From assembly GCF_030408755.1 (NCBI RefSeq), contig NZ_CP047209.1, forward strand, positions 1,612,001 through 1,676,000: DNA of 64,000 nucleotides, read 5' to 3'. Positions within the stretch are counted from its first letter, which is position 1. Every line of letters starts with the position of its first letter. Made by a program: the position numbers and the translations under genes. The DNA comes from Corynebacterium felinum. Its GTDB lineage: Bacteria > Actinomycetota > Actinomycetes > Mycobacteriales > Mycobacteriaceae. This document shows, one piece after another, positions 10,574 to 19,820 of this stretch. Under the pieces are notes generated by a model. It did not search any database and had not been told where the DNA came from. It saw nothing but the letters and a program-made list of their open reading frames with translations.

Positions 10574-11470
10574 CTAATTTCGAGAAATATCGCGGTGGCT
10601 CACTGTCACATCGAGCTCCTCAATAGTGGACAGACGACGAGCGATTTCTTCAGCGATCGCCACCGAACGGTGATGCCCGCCGGTGCAGCCGATGGACACA
10701 GTGATAAAACGTTTCCCTTCGTGCTTGAAACCATCTTTCATATCCATCAACATGCGGAAGAAATTATCGAGAAACTCCTGCGCGGACGGCTGGCTCAGCA
10801 CATAATCCGACACCGGCTTATCGACGCCGCGGAAAGGCCGCAATTCTGGCACCCAAAACGGGTTAGGCAAAAATCGAACATCCACCATGATGTCAGTATC
10901 GCGTGGCGTACCGTGCTTAAAGCCGAAGGACTGCACCGTCACATGCTGCTGTTTTGCCGCCAAATTCGAGAAGTTAGGCTCAATGGCACGACGCAAATCG
11001 TGAATCGACAAATCAGACGTATCAATGACAACATCAGCGGATTCTTTCAAACTCGCAATAAGTTCGCGTTCACGCTCAATGCCCACCAACAGAGTTCCTG
11101 AACCCTGGAGGGGATGAGTGCGACGCAGATTATCGAAGCGCTTGATCAATACGTCATCGCGAGCATCCATAAAGAGCACTAAAGGTTTCAAACCCTTTTC
11201 ACTCAACGCAGCGATCACTGAATCCAAACTGCACGAAAAATCAAGGGAACGCACATCGGACACCAACGCCACTTTGTTCACCGGAGAACTATCTTGGCTA
11301 CAGAACTCGATCAGTGAAACAACCAATTGAGGCGGCAGATTCTGGGTGACATACCAGCCCATATCTTCCAAAACACGCGCTGCGGAGGACAATCCAGCAC
11401 CCGACATCCCCGTAATAATTACAGGGGGAAATTCAGTTACCGGCTCAAGAATAGGTGCATCGAAGTTCAT
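10574..11470 (-). CDS. rapZ: RNase adapter RapZ family protein
   Basis: RapZ/YvcJ family: an N-terminal P-loop domain and a C-terminal domain that in E. coli binds the small RNAs GlmY/GlmZ. The 298-residue product keeps NLPPQL near 44, the C-terminal [12 protein letters not shown] near 195 and [17 protein letters not shown] near 270. The Walker A is [10 protein letters not shown]: the basic residue normally following GAG (K or R) is replaced by leucine, so nucleotide hydrolysis may be impaired. Co-location with uvrC, yvcK and whiA is conserved. The actual role in corynebacteria is not established by sequence. Confidence 0.93.
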   Translation of the reverse strand: MNFDAPILEPVTEFPPVIITGMSGAGLSSAARVLEDMGWYVTQNLPPQLVVSLIEFCSQDSSPVNKVALVSDVRSLDFSCSLDSVIAALSEKGLKPLVLFMDARDDVLIKRFDNLRRTHPLQGSGTLLVGIERERELIASLKESADVVIDTSDLSIHDLRRAIEPNFSNLAAKQQHVTVQSFGFKHGTPRDTDIMVDVRFLPNPFWVPELRPFRGVDKPVSDYVLSQPSAQEFLDNFFRMLMDMKDGFKHEGKRFITVSIGCTGGHHRSVAIAEEIARRLSTIEELDVTVSHRDISRN

Positions 11471-11530
11471 TCTCTGTATTCTACTGTGGAATCAGTCCGC
11501 GCGGTGCGCGCATGGTCAGCAATAAGGCAT

Positions 11531-13564
11531 TTAACTTTCAGTATTCGACGCCTCATCAACAGGATGCAGAGCACTAAACACATCGGAGGCTAACTTTGGG
11601 CCGAAACCTTTAACCGCAGCAATGTCGTCGACAGAAGCCTCTTTCAACTTCTTCACACTACCGAAATGCTTAATCAACTCACTACGACGTGCAGCACCTA
11701 GCCCCTTGACTTCATCAAGCTCACTTCGACGCATCCTTGAACTACGCTGCTGACGATGGAAAGAAATAGCGAAACGATGCGCTTCATCGCGAATATGTTG
11801 AAACAGAAACAGTGCTTGGGAATTGCGTGGCAAAATCAACGGATAAGACTCCCCTGGCAGCCAAATTTCCTCTAATCGCTTCGCAATACCAATGAGTGTG
11901 ACATCCGTAATCCCATACTCATCCAACACCTGCTGCGCAGCATTCACCTGCGGCAATCCACCGTCAACGATGAATAACTGCGGAGGGTAGGCAAAACGAG
12001 AGTTCTCCTCGACCGCAGAATCCTCAAACTCCTCCAATTCCGGCATCGCTCGCTTATCTCGATGATGCTTAGCAAAACGACGGCGAACAATCTCCGCAAT
12101 CGAAGCCACATCATTAGAATGCCCATCGCCTGCAGCTTCTTTGATCTTATAGCGACGGTAGTCAGATTTCTTCGGCAGACCATCCTCAAACACGACCAGC
12201 GAGGCCACCACATCTGTGCCCTGAATATGCGAAATATCCGTACACTCCATACGCAGCGGAGCCGAATCCATAAATAACGCATCTTGAATCTCTTGCAAAG
12301 CAGCGGAGCGCGCGGTGAGATCACCAACCCGCTTGAGCTTGTGTTGACGCAACGCATCCACAGCATTACGATGCACAGTTTCCATCAGCGTTTTTTTATC
12401 GCCACGCTGCGGTACACGAATATCAATCTGGGTGCCGCGCAAACCCTCTAGCACCGCGCGTGTATGGTCCACGTCGACAGGAAGCACCTGCACCAAGATT
12501 TCTTTCGGGATCACGTCGGCTGGGCGTCGTAACGCAGGAGCATCATCGGTGAGAGAGAACTGGTCGACACCACGCCGCACCACCTTCTTTTCCGACTCCA
12601 AGGTGTAGTTTTCTTGCTCCAGTGCATCCGAATAGAACTGAATCAAGAAAGACTGCAGCATCTCAGCCAACTGTTCATCAGTATCATCGCTGCGCTCCAC
12701 GACCCAGCCACGCTGGCCACGCACCCGCCCCTGGCGCACATGAAACAGTTGAATAGACGCCTCTAACGAATCCGCTTCCACAGCAATCACATCAGCATCA
12801 GTACCATCACTGAACACAATCGCCTGCTGCTCCATCACCTTGTGAACAGCCATCAAATCATCCCGAAGACGCGCCGCACGCTCAAAATTCAACTCTTCAG
12901 CAGCCTGCATCATCTCCGCCTCGAGATCCCGGGTCACCCGATCTGTCTGCCCGGACATAAACGAGCAAAAAGAGTTCACAATTTCCCGATGCTCCGCCTC
13001 CGAAACCTTCCCCACGCACGGAGCCGAACACTTATCGATATAACCGAGCAAACACGGACGCCCTAACGCCTCATGACGATGAAAAACCCCCTTCGTACAC
13101 GTACGCACCGGGAAAACCCGCGTAAGCAAATCCAAGGTTTCACGCACCGCCCACGCATGCGAAAACGGACCAAAATAGCGAATACCTTTCCGCTGCGGAC
13201 CCCGATAGAAAAACGCACGCGGCACCCGTTCCCCTACACTCACCGCTAACACCGGGTACGATTTATCATCCCGATACTTCACATTAAACTGCGGATCAAA
13301 CTTCTTAATCCACGTGTATTCCAGCTGTAATGCCTCAACCTCAGTACCCACCACCGTCCACTCCACGGAATCAGCAGTAGTAACCATCTGCCGCGTACGC
13401 GGATGCAACTGGCTTAAATCTTGAAAATAGCTCAACAGTCGCGAGCGAAGATTCTTCGCCTTACCCACATAAATCACGCGACCTGTGCCAGACAGGAACT
13501 TATACACACCCGGATCAGTCGGAATGCTGCCAGGAAGAGGGCGGTATGTTGAAGGATCAGCCAC
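11531..13564 (-). CDS. uvrC: Excinuclease ABC subunit C
   Basis: Makes both incisions around DNA lesions in nucleotide excision repair with UvrA and UvrB. The 677-residue product has the N-terminal GIY-YIG nuclease (DPGVYKF...[13 protein letters not shown], residues about 13-40), a UVR motif with [13 protein letters not shown] near 215, the RNase H-like nuclease with [13 protein letters not shown] near 440, and tandem helix-hairpin-helix motifs (VKGLGAARR and [11 protein letters not shown]) at the C-terminus. The start is GTG 13564, supported by AGGGGG about 9 bases upstream; a longer open frame has no support. First gene of the uvrC-rapZ-yvcK-whiA operon. Confidence 0.96.
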   Translation of the reverse strand: MADPSTYRPLPGSIPTDPGVYKFLSGTGRVIYVGKAKNLRSRLLSYFQDLSQLHPRTRQMVTTADSVEWTVVGTEVEALQLEYTWIKKFDPQFNVKYRDDKSYPVLAVSVGERVPRAFFYRGPQRKGIRYFGPFSHAWAVRETLDLLTRVFPVRTCTKGVFHRHEALGRPCLLGYIDKCSAPCVGKVSEAEHREIVNSFCSFMSGQTDRVTRDLEAEMMQAAEELNFERAARLRDDLMAVHKVMEQQAIVFSDGTDADVIAVEADSLEASIQLFHVRQGRVRGQRGWVVERSDDTDEQLAEMLQSFLIQFYSDALEQENYTLESEKKVVRRGVDQFSLTDDAPALRRPADVIPKEILVQVLPVDVDHTRAVLEGLRGTQIDIRVPQRGDKKTLMETVHRNAVDALRQHKLKRVGDLTARSAALQEIQDALFMDSAPLRMECTDISHIQGTDVVASLVVFEDGLPKKSDYRRYKIKEAAGDGHSNDVASIAEIVRRRFAKHHRDKRAMPELEEFEDSAVEENSRFAYPPQLFIVDGGLPQVNAAQQVLDEYGITDVTLIGIAKRLEEIWLPGESYPLILPRNSQALFLFQHIRDEAHRFAISFHRQQRSSRMRRSELDEVKGLGAARRSELIKHFGSVKKLKEASVDDIAAVKGFGPKLASDVFSALHPVDEASNTES

Positions 13565-13660
13565 GAAAAACAGCCCCCTAAAGCGCTTCTCTTTAAAAAC
13601 ACCAACGCGAAAAACAGTGGCAGGTGTCTGCAACAAAGATAATTAAATAAAACAGCACAA

Positions 13661-13696
13661 CAGTGGTGCCCAATGAACGCACAAAGGGCACCACTG
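13661..13696 (-). terminator. Terminator downstream of the PH-domain gene
   Basis: CAGTGGTGCCC and its exact 11-base complement flank a 14-base loop. On the minus strand it is followed by a T-rich stretch including TTTTATTTAATT. It separates the PH-domain gene from uvrC. Confidence 0.75.
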
Positions 13697-13706
13697 AAAG
13701 TGAAGA

Positions 13707-14270
13707 CTAATCTTCCGGCATGTAAAGAGCCTCAAGCTCACGGAACTTTTCAACCGCACGCACGCACGCATGACCGTCAGCCGACTGAACAGCCCACAGT
13801 GGAACATACTCAAATTCCGGCAACTCAAGGCGAGCCATACGGGCACCTTGGGGGAAATTCAATCCGTAAATCACTGACCATGGGTAAAAGTGCGAACCCA
13901 CAAAGTTGCGCACATCAACACCGTCTTCATTGACACGTACTCGCGGCCGGTAAATGCCTAGGAAAATAACAGTGGCGAAAAGACAGCCAACAAGGAAATA
14001 ACCCCACTGGTCGATCCTTGTGACGGCTGCACCAGTATCGCCCACTGCGACGATAAACGCAAGGAAGGTGTGCAAACCAACGGTAACCACAGCGGCGATG
14101 ATTGCATACATCTTCATGCGGGCGCTAGTGATAACCAACTCCCACGGTTTCGTTGTTGTCAAAGCAGCATCAGCCGCCACATATTGATGAACCTCACGCT
14201 CACTCAACAGCGGGGGTGTGCGGTGTTCAGTACTCTTCGGTTCCTGGTTTTCCACTTCTTCATCCATCAT
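13707..14270 (-). CDS. Membrane protein with PH-like domain
   Basis: The 187-residue protein has a charged N-terminal segment (1-50), two membrane helices (about 52-78 and 90-108) separated by a short DQWG turn, then a soluble domain with RPRVRVNEDGVDVRNFVGSHFYPWSVIYGLNFPQ... characteristic of bacterial PH (bPH) domain proteins, ending in acidic residues. ATG 14267 is an equally good start one codon in. Function is unknown; such proteins are common in actinobacteria. It is followed by a strong terminator, so it is probably the last gene of its unit or transcribed alone. Confidence 0.75.
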   Translation of the reverse strand: MMDEEVENQEPKSTEHRTPPLLSEREVHQYVAADAALTTTKPWELVITSARMKMYAIIAAVVTVGLHTFLAFIVAVGDTGAAVTRIDQWGYFLVGCLFATVIFLGIYRPRVRVNEDGVDVRNFVGSHFYPWSVIYGLNFPQGARMARLELPEFEYVPLWAVQSADGHACVRAVEKFRELEALYMPED

Positions 14271-14514
14271 TGATTGCTTGTGGGCCGGTGTACGTTTCGA
14301 TGTTATTCAACCCAAGCGTACCTGTGAAGCGGGACATGACACCGACGAAGAGAAACCACCGTTCCTGCTTGCCAATGCGCAGGCATCATATCGCACCTTC
14401 CTTATGCACAAACAGCATGCATAAAGCCGTTATAAGATTCTAGCGAACTTTCCCAAGAAACTCCCCTTGACGCAGCTAAACAGGACAAGCAGTCACAAGA
14501 AAGCCCGGCTGATC

Positions 14515-15120
14515 CTAGACCGGTAGAGCCTGAGCAACCTCAAAGAAACGGGCAAGGTATTTACCCATCACGTTGAATTCGAGGTTGACTTCGTCACCCA
14601 CCGCAAGCGCATCAAGGTTCGTGAGTGCGCGAGTGGTCGGAATGAGGCTTACCTCAAAAAAGTCGAGGCCCACCGTAGACACAGTTAAGCTTGTGCCGTT
14701 GATTGCAATGGATCCTTTGTGTACAACAAGTCCCGCGTGCTCAGGAGCCAGTGAACAGCGAAGTACTTTTTGCTGTTCGGTAATTTCCACACTGTGGATC
14801 GTGGACGTGCAATCAACGTGTCCTTCGACCACATGCCCACCAAAGCGGGTATCGGCTCGCATGGCACGCTCAAGATTAACCTTATCCCCCACGACACGAT
14901 TTCCTAAGGTGGAATTGTTCAAGGTTTCGCGCATGATGAAGCACGTCCACGATGCAGGAGTGAAATCGGTGACGGTGAGGCATACGCCATCGACAGCAAT
15001 GGACGCACCTTTTTCTGCATCTCTTACAACGGTGTGGGCATCAATGCCCACAGCAATTCCATCTCCAATGGGAGTAATGGAGTTGATGATTCCCACTTCT
15101 TCGATGATTCCGGTAAACAC
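14515..15120 (-). CDS. ribE: Riboflavin synthase alpha chain, solitary
   Basis: Dismutates 6,7-dimethyl-8-ribityllumazine to riboflavin. The 201-residue product has the two lumazine-binding barrels: an N-terminal MFTGIIEE with SIAVDGVCLTV, then GGHVVEGHVD and KGSIAINGTSLTV near 135, and VSLIPTTRALTNL near 160. GTG 15120 is the start, with AAAGGAG 9 bases upstream. Near the C-terminus LEFNVMGKYL has Asn where the E. coli enzyme has Asp (IEIDPQTQ). The usual partners ribD, ribBA and ribH are absent on both sides: rpe is upstream and a PH-domain gene downstream. It could be a working enzyme fed by imported lumazine or by genes elsewhere, or a relict. Confidence 0.88.
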   Translation of the reverse strand: MFTGIIEEVGIINSITPIGDGIAVGIDAHTVVRDAEKGASIAVDGVCLTVTDFTPASWTCFIMRETLNNSTLGNRVVGDKVNLERAMRADTRFGGHVVEGHVDCTSTIHSVEITEQQKVLRCSLAPEHAGLVVHKGSIAINGTSLTVSTVGLDFFEVSLIPTTRALTNLDALAVGDEVNLEFNVMGKYLARFFEVAQALPV

Positions 15121-15488
15121 GTTGCTGCTCCTTTAGGGGTGTTCGTTGGTCAATGGTGGTGATAGTTTGCGGGCAAAAAGTGGGAGGAAGATTCGCCCAC
15201 AGGGTGAAAGGCGCTGTTCACACCAAGGTGTGCGCGTGAAAATTAGATGTACGAAAACCCCATGCCTGAAGGTAGCTGCCACAAGGCTATTCGAATAAAA
15301 ACGGTGGATGTAGTCACTCCTTCTAACCCCCGCAGCAGCGTTCTCGTAGCTAAGACACCGAACACCAGTGTGCGCTGCGATCAATCGTGTCTTGGTTCTG
15401 CGCGTGAAACAGGCATCGATAGCCCACAGTCGTAAATTTCACCAGATGTGAGACCCATTTCCGCGGGGGTGAATAAAAGGATAGGTGC
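15121..15488. other. Intergenic region between rpe and ribE (368 bases)
   Basis: No intact gene. This is where I would expect ribD in related corynebacteria. An 83-codon minus-strand frame (15133-15384) contains AAAGVRR and GVFVHL stretches that could be chance or a decayed remnant. No FMN riboswitch-like sequence was recognised. Confidence 0.4.
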
Positions 15489-16172
15489 TTAAATTGCAGT
15501 GTGAGCGCTCGTGGCAAGTGCACGCAACTCATCGACAGCAGCAGCAGGATCAGGTTGACCAAAGACAGCAGAGCCAGCAACAAAAGCATCACAGCCGGCT
15601 TGCGCAGCCTGCGCAATGGTTGCTGTGCTGATTCCGCCGTCAATTTCGATGAGAGTATTTAATCCGCGAGCATCAATCTCTGCACGCAGTAGACGCACCT
15701 TCTCAAGCTGGTCAGGCATGAAACTCTGCCCCCCGAAACCAGGTTCCACGCTCATCACCAGCACGAGATCGAATTCATCCAAGGTTGGCAGGAATGGCTC
15801 AATGGGAGTACCCGGCCGCAATGAGAAGCCAGCACGCACACCAGCAGCACGAATAGTGCGCGCTAACGCGACGGGATCATCAGTGGCTTCCACATGGAAA
15901 ATGATGCAGCTTGCCCCCGCCTTCACATAGTGATCCACCCATTTTTCAGGGGATTCGATCATCAGGTGCACATCCAACGGCAACTCCGTGACTTGAGAAA
16001 CCGCATGGGTAATATCGGCGCCGAAAGAAAGGTTCGGAACAAAATGCCCGTCCATGACATCCACATGTATCCAATCGGCATTGGATACGGCGCGTACTTG
16101 ATTCCCTAATTGGGAAAAGTCAGCTGCAAGGATCGACGGGGACATAATAACGCTGCGTGGATTTCCTGACAT
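15489..16172 (-). CDS. rpe: Ribulose-phosphate 3-epimerase
   Basis: Interconverts ribulose 5-phosphate and xylulose 5-phosphate in the pentose phosphate pathway. The 227-residue TIM barrel shows SPSILAADF near residue 11, HVDVMDGHFVPNLSFG near 35 (metal-binding His and Asp), HLMIESPE near 68, VMSVEPGFGGQSF near 140 and EIDGGIS near 177. ATG 16145 (MSPSIL) is an internal alternative start. It lies downstream of rsmB, followed by ribE. Confidence 0.95.
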   Translation of the reverse strand: MSGNPRSVIMSPSILAADFSQLGNQVRAVSNADWIHVDVMDGHFVPNLSFGADITHAVSQVTELPLDVHLMIESPEKWVDHYVKAGASCIIFHVEATDDPVALARTIRAAGVRAGFSLRPGTPIEPFLPTLDEFDLVLVMSVEPGFGGQSFMPDQLEKVRLLRAEIDARGLNTLIEIDGGISTATIAQAAQAGCDAFVAGSAVFGQPDPAAAVDELRALATSAHTAI

Positions 16173-16295
16173 GCCCTCATTCTAGTCCCCATCCATACCG
16201 AAAGTGGTGGACGCGGGGGTAAAGTCCTACGCCCCATCATTATCCCCAAGCCACCTAAAGCCTAGGCTTTTCCTGCGCGTTTCTTCAACGCAACA

Positions 16296-17876
16296 CTAGA
16301 CCGCTGGTTTGCGCAGAACGGCAAAGAACATCGCATCGGTACCGTGGCGGTGCGGCCACATTTGAACAGACTTATATTCGCCAGTGTTTTCCATACCATT
16401 AGTCAATGCTGCAGCATCAAGTTCTTCGAGGTTAAAGTTTTTTACTGCCTTGTCCACGATTTGACGGGTTTCGCGCAGATCAGGTGAACAAGTGGAATAC
16501 ACTACCACACCACCGTCGCGCACCAGTGAGATGGCAGACGAAAGCAATTCGTACTGAAGCGTGCTCAGCTCTGCAATGTCGGATTCTTGTTTGCGCCACC
16601 GAGCTTCGGGACGGCGTCGCAAAGCACCAAGGCCCGAGCACGGAGCATCCACAAGCACGCGATCGTAACCGGGCTTAAGGCCAGGGTTGCGCCCATCAAC
16701 GGTGTGCACGGTGACGGGGAGTGATCGAACAGTTTGCGCGATCAATTGAGCGCGATGCGGCTGGATTTCGACGGCATCGACATGCGCGCCATCAATACGA
16801 GCTAAGCAGCCCACAAGCGCCGCTTTGCCGCCAGGGCCTGCGCATAAATCAAGCCAGCGCCCTTGATCTTCGCCTTCGATGGGGGCTTCGACAAGCGCGC
16901 GGGCGATCAGCTGCGAACCTTCATCTTGCACGGCAGCCAAACCATCTTGCACGGGCGCGAGCTTGCCTGGATCACCGGCGGGCAGATAGACCGCATAAGG
17001 CGAGTACTTGCCTTCCTCACCCTCGGTGATCAGCGCTAATTCTTCGGCAGAAATTTCGCCGGGCCGAGCAACAAGGTGGACTTGTGGACGCATAGAATCC
17101 GCCCGCAGAGCTTCTTCGAGTTCCCCTAAGCCCACAACTTGGGAGAAGCTGCGTGCGATCCACTCTGGGTGTGCGTGGCGGAAAGCGCAGGCAGCAATCT
17201 CTCCGGTGGGTTCAAGGCGTGTGAACCATCGTGCAGGCTCGGTGCGGGTAATTGTGCGCAGAATAGCGTTGGCAAAGCCTTTCGCTTTTTCCTGTCCGAT
17301 CGCAACCACGAGGTTTACGGTGGAGTTGACGGCAGCATACTGGTCGACGCGAGTATACAGCAACTGGTAGGCGCCCACACGAAGGGCGTTGAGCACGCCG
17401 GGGTCGAGGCTATCTAGTGGTCGGGAGGAGCAGTCGGCAATCACCGCGTCAAGCACGCCCTGTGTGCGCAGGGTGCCGTAGCTGAGTTCGGTAGCAAATG
17501 CGGCATCACGCCCGTGCAATCCAGCTACGCGCAGCGCTTTGGGGAGCGCTAGGTTGGCGTATGTTCCTTCTTCGTTCGCGCGGTAGACAATATCGAAGCT
17601 TAGTGCGCGGGGCAGGTCGACTCCGGTGAGCCCGCGCAGGTCGGAGCCGGGTGTATATCCTTGGGTGCGGCTGCTGCGCTGGTGTTGGTATTTCGCAGCA
17701 CCCTGGTTTTTGTTGCTGCGATGATTGTGTCCGCTGCCAGAGTGTTGCTCTACAGCGTGTCGACGTCGCTGCGGGCGTTGTTCACTGGTGTGGTGTTGTT
17801 GTTCTTGGCGTGGCTTTTGGGTTGCGCCTTTGCTTTGGGCGCGTGATCGGAACCCGCCTGTGTTGTTGAGGCTCAT
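16296..17876 (-). CDS. rsmB: 16S rRNA (cytosine-C5)-methyltransferase RsmB
   Basis: SAM-dependent methylation of a 16S rRNA cytosine (C967 in E. coli). The 526-residue protein has a basic, low-complexity N-terminal extension rich in Gln, His, Arg and Ser (about 1-80), a NusB-like RNA-binding domain (about 85-220) and a Rossmann methyltransferase domain with LDLCAGPGGKAALVG near 345, DAPCSGLGALRRRPE (motif IV Cys) near 415 and STCSPDLRET (catalytic Cys) near 465. Its start overlaps the fmt stop as ATGA, indicating translational coupling. Confidence 0.94.
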   Translation of the reverse strand: MSLNNTGGFRSRAQSKGATQKPRQEQQHHTSEQRPQRRRHAVEQHSGSGHNHRSNKNQGAAKYQHQRSSRTQGYTPGSDLRGLTGVDLPRALSFDIVYRANEEGTYANLALPKALRVAGLHGRDAAFATELSYGTLRTQGVLDAVIADCSSRPLDSLDPGVLNALRVGAYQLLYTRVDQYAAVNSTVNLVVAIGQEKAKGFANAILRTITRTEPARWFTRLEPTGEIAACAFRHAHPEWIARSFSQVVGLGELEEALRADSMRPQVHLVARPGEISAEELALITEGEEGKYSPYAVYLPAGDPGKLAPVQDGLAAVQDEGSQLIARALVEAPIEGEDQGRWLDLCAGPGGKAALVGCLARIDGAHVDAVEIQPHRAQLIAQTVRSLPVTVHTVDGRNPGLKPGYDRVLVDAPCSGLGALRRRPEARWRKQESDIAELSTLQYELLSSAISLVRDGGVVVYSTCSPDLRETRQIVDKAVKNFNLEELDAAALTNGMENTGEYKSVQMWPHRHGTDAMFFAVLRKPAV

Positions 17877-18820
17877 TGGAACGTGATCCCTTCTGGGTTG
17901 TGGATTCCGCGCGACCAGTCGGTGGCGTTCATCATTTTTTTGCCGGGTACTTGAATGCGGGTCAGAGCTAAGGCGGTGGTGCCGGTGCCGACGAGGACTT
18001 GTTTTTTCTGGATGTGGAGTTCACCAGGGCTTAGGGTGATCTCTTCGATCTGTGTGGGATTGAGTGTCAAGCGGTCGAGCTTGACTCGATCGTCACCGAG
18101 CATCGTCCAAGCACCTGGTGCTGGGGTAACAGCACGCACGGTGCGGTCGATAATTTCGGCTGGGAGATTCCAGTCGATGCGCGCATCGGCGGGCAAGATT
18201 TTTGCCGCATGGCTTGGGTCTCCCTGTTGTTTCCGAGGTTCGATGCTGCCAGCTTCCAACCCGGTGATGGTGCGCACTAATAGATCGCCACCGCTATAGG
18301 CTAGGCGGGTGAGCAGGTCATCGGCGGTATCGGTGGCTTCAATGGGCTGTTCGATCATTCCCAGGATGTCACCGGTATCTAACCCGGCATCGATCCGGAA
18401 TGTGGTTGCGCCCGTGATTGATTCGCCTGCTGCGATTGCAGCTTGGACTGGTGCAGCACCACGATATTTCGGCAGTAGGGAGAAGTGGAGATTAACAAAG
18501 CCGTGTTCAACCATGTCGAGCACGTCTTGTGGAATGAGGTTGCCGTAGGCGACTACAGGCACACAATCGGGGGCTAGTTGCTGCAAACGCGCACGGAAGG
18601 CATCGCCGTCTTCAGTACCTTGCTTTAAGGTGGCGGGTTTGCGAACTTCGATGCCGTGCTTTTCAGCAAATGCTGCTACCGCGCAGGGGTGCAGGGTGCG
18701 TCCACGCCCTTTGGGAGCATCGGGCCGCGTAAGTACGGCAATGACCTCGTGCTCAGAGGCAAGGAGTTTTTCTAAAGCCACCACGGCGGGTTCTGGAGTA
18801 CCAGCGAAGATTAGGCGCAT
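17873..18820 (-). CDS. fmt: Methionyl-tRNA formyltransferase
   Basis: Formylates initiator Met-tRNA with 10-formyl-THF. The 315-residue product begins MRLIFAGTPEPAV, has the THF-binding and catalytic region with NLHFSLLPKYRGAAPVQAAI near 110 (Asn and His) and D near 147 (DAGLDTGDI), and a C-terminal OB-like tRNA-binding domain. It precedes rsmB with a 4-base overlap and follows def by 222 bases, giving the common def-fmt-rsmB order. Confidence 0.96.
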   Translation of the reverse strand: MRLIFAGTPEPAVVALEKLLASEHEVIAVLTRPDAPKGRGRTLHPCAVAAFAEKHGIEVRKPATLKQGTEDGDAFRARLQQLAPDCVPVVAYGNLIPQDVLDMVEHGFVNLHFSLLPKYRGAAPVQAAIAAGESITGATTFRIDAGLDTGDILGMIEQPIEATDTADDLLTRLAYSGGDLLVRTITGLEAGSIEPRKQQGDPSHAAKILPADARIDWNLPAEIIDRTVRAVTPAPGAWTMLGDDRVKLDRLTLNPTQIEEITLSPGELHIQKKQVLVGTGTTALALTRIQVPGKKMMNATDWSRGIHNPEGITFQ

Positions 18821-19042
18821 ACTGGAAACGACTCGTTTCTGTAAAAGGAGGAGAATGGAGATAGTCTAAGGGGCAGTGTGTACCCACTAAGTGTACAAAA
18901 GAGCAACGTCGCCGCATGTAGAGGATGGGTGAGGAGGTTTGGTCACTACCTGTTAGTGTGCTGAGGTTGTGCATAACACTGTCCGTGCACACATGCAGCT
19001 AGATTTATACCTAGTGAAGTCGTTGCTCGTTTCCTGAAGTGG

Positions 19043-19552
19043 TTACAGCTGGAACCAGTCGGATTCACGAATCGCTTTCATTGCTTCTTTGCGGCGTTGT
19101 GGGCTCAGCTGCTTGATAAACAACCGGCCATCAAGGTGGTCAGTTTCATGCTGGATACAGCGAGACATCAGTCCGGAGGCCACCATCGAAATAGGGTTGC
19201 CGTGCATGTCTTGTCCAGATACGCGCACAGTTTCAAAACGTTCGGTTTCCGCAGAAATGCCGGGAATCGACAGGCATCCTTCGGTTCCTGTTTGAGTGTC
19301 TTCTCCCACAGGTTCCCATACTGGGTTGATGATATGTCCGCGCAGGCCATCTTCAGTGTGGGAGCAATCGTAGACGAAGATCCGTCGTAGCACTCCGATT
19401 TGGTTGGCGGCGAGGCCGACTCCCCCAGCATCATCCATGGTTTCGAGCATGTCGTTAACGAGTGTTTCTAGTGCAGCATCGAATTCAGTGATTTCTTGTG
19501 CACGAGTGGTTAGTACTGGATCACCGAAAAGTCGGATTGCGCGGATGGTCAT
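19043..19552 (-). CDS. def: Peptide deformylase
   Basis: Removes the N-formyl group from nascent proteins. The 169-residue product has all three metalloenzyme motifs: GVGLAANQIG near residue 44, EGCLSIPG near 91 (Cys metal ligand) and QHETDHLDG near 133 (HExxH type). Length is standard. It precedes fmt, which adds the formyl group this enzyme removes. Confidence 0.96.
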   Translation of the reverse strand: MTIRAIRLFGDPVLTTRAQEITEFDAALETLVNDMLETMDDAGGVGLAANQIGVLRRIFVYDCSHTEDGLRGHIINPVWEPVGEDTQTGTEGCLSIPGISAETERFETVRVSGQDMHGNPISMVASGLMSRCIQHETDHLDGRLFIKQLSPQRRKEAMKAIRESDWFQL

Positions 19553-19820
19553 GAAACTCCTTCTGTTCTCACGAGGTGCTGTGCGTTACTGTGTTTTGCC
19601 CACACCATAAATATTTGTTGTCACTGCTGTGTGCGGTCAAGGTTTTAAGTCACAGTGATTAAGCCTTGCCCTGCCTACTTGGTCTTAAGAACTGCGTGTG
19701 GGGGTGTCAGGCGTTCGTGATCGTAAGCGCTTGAAAGAGTGACGACTGTATTTTTTTAAAAAACTTATTGTAGCTTAACGCTGAGAACTTTCCCCAGCTG
19801 CACTGCCACAATACGTTGGT

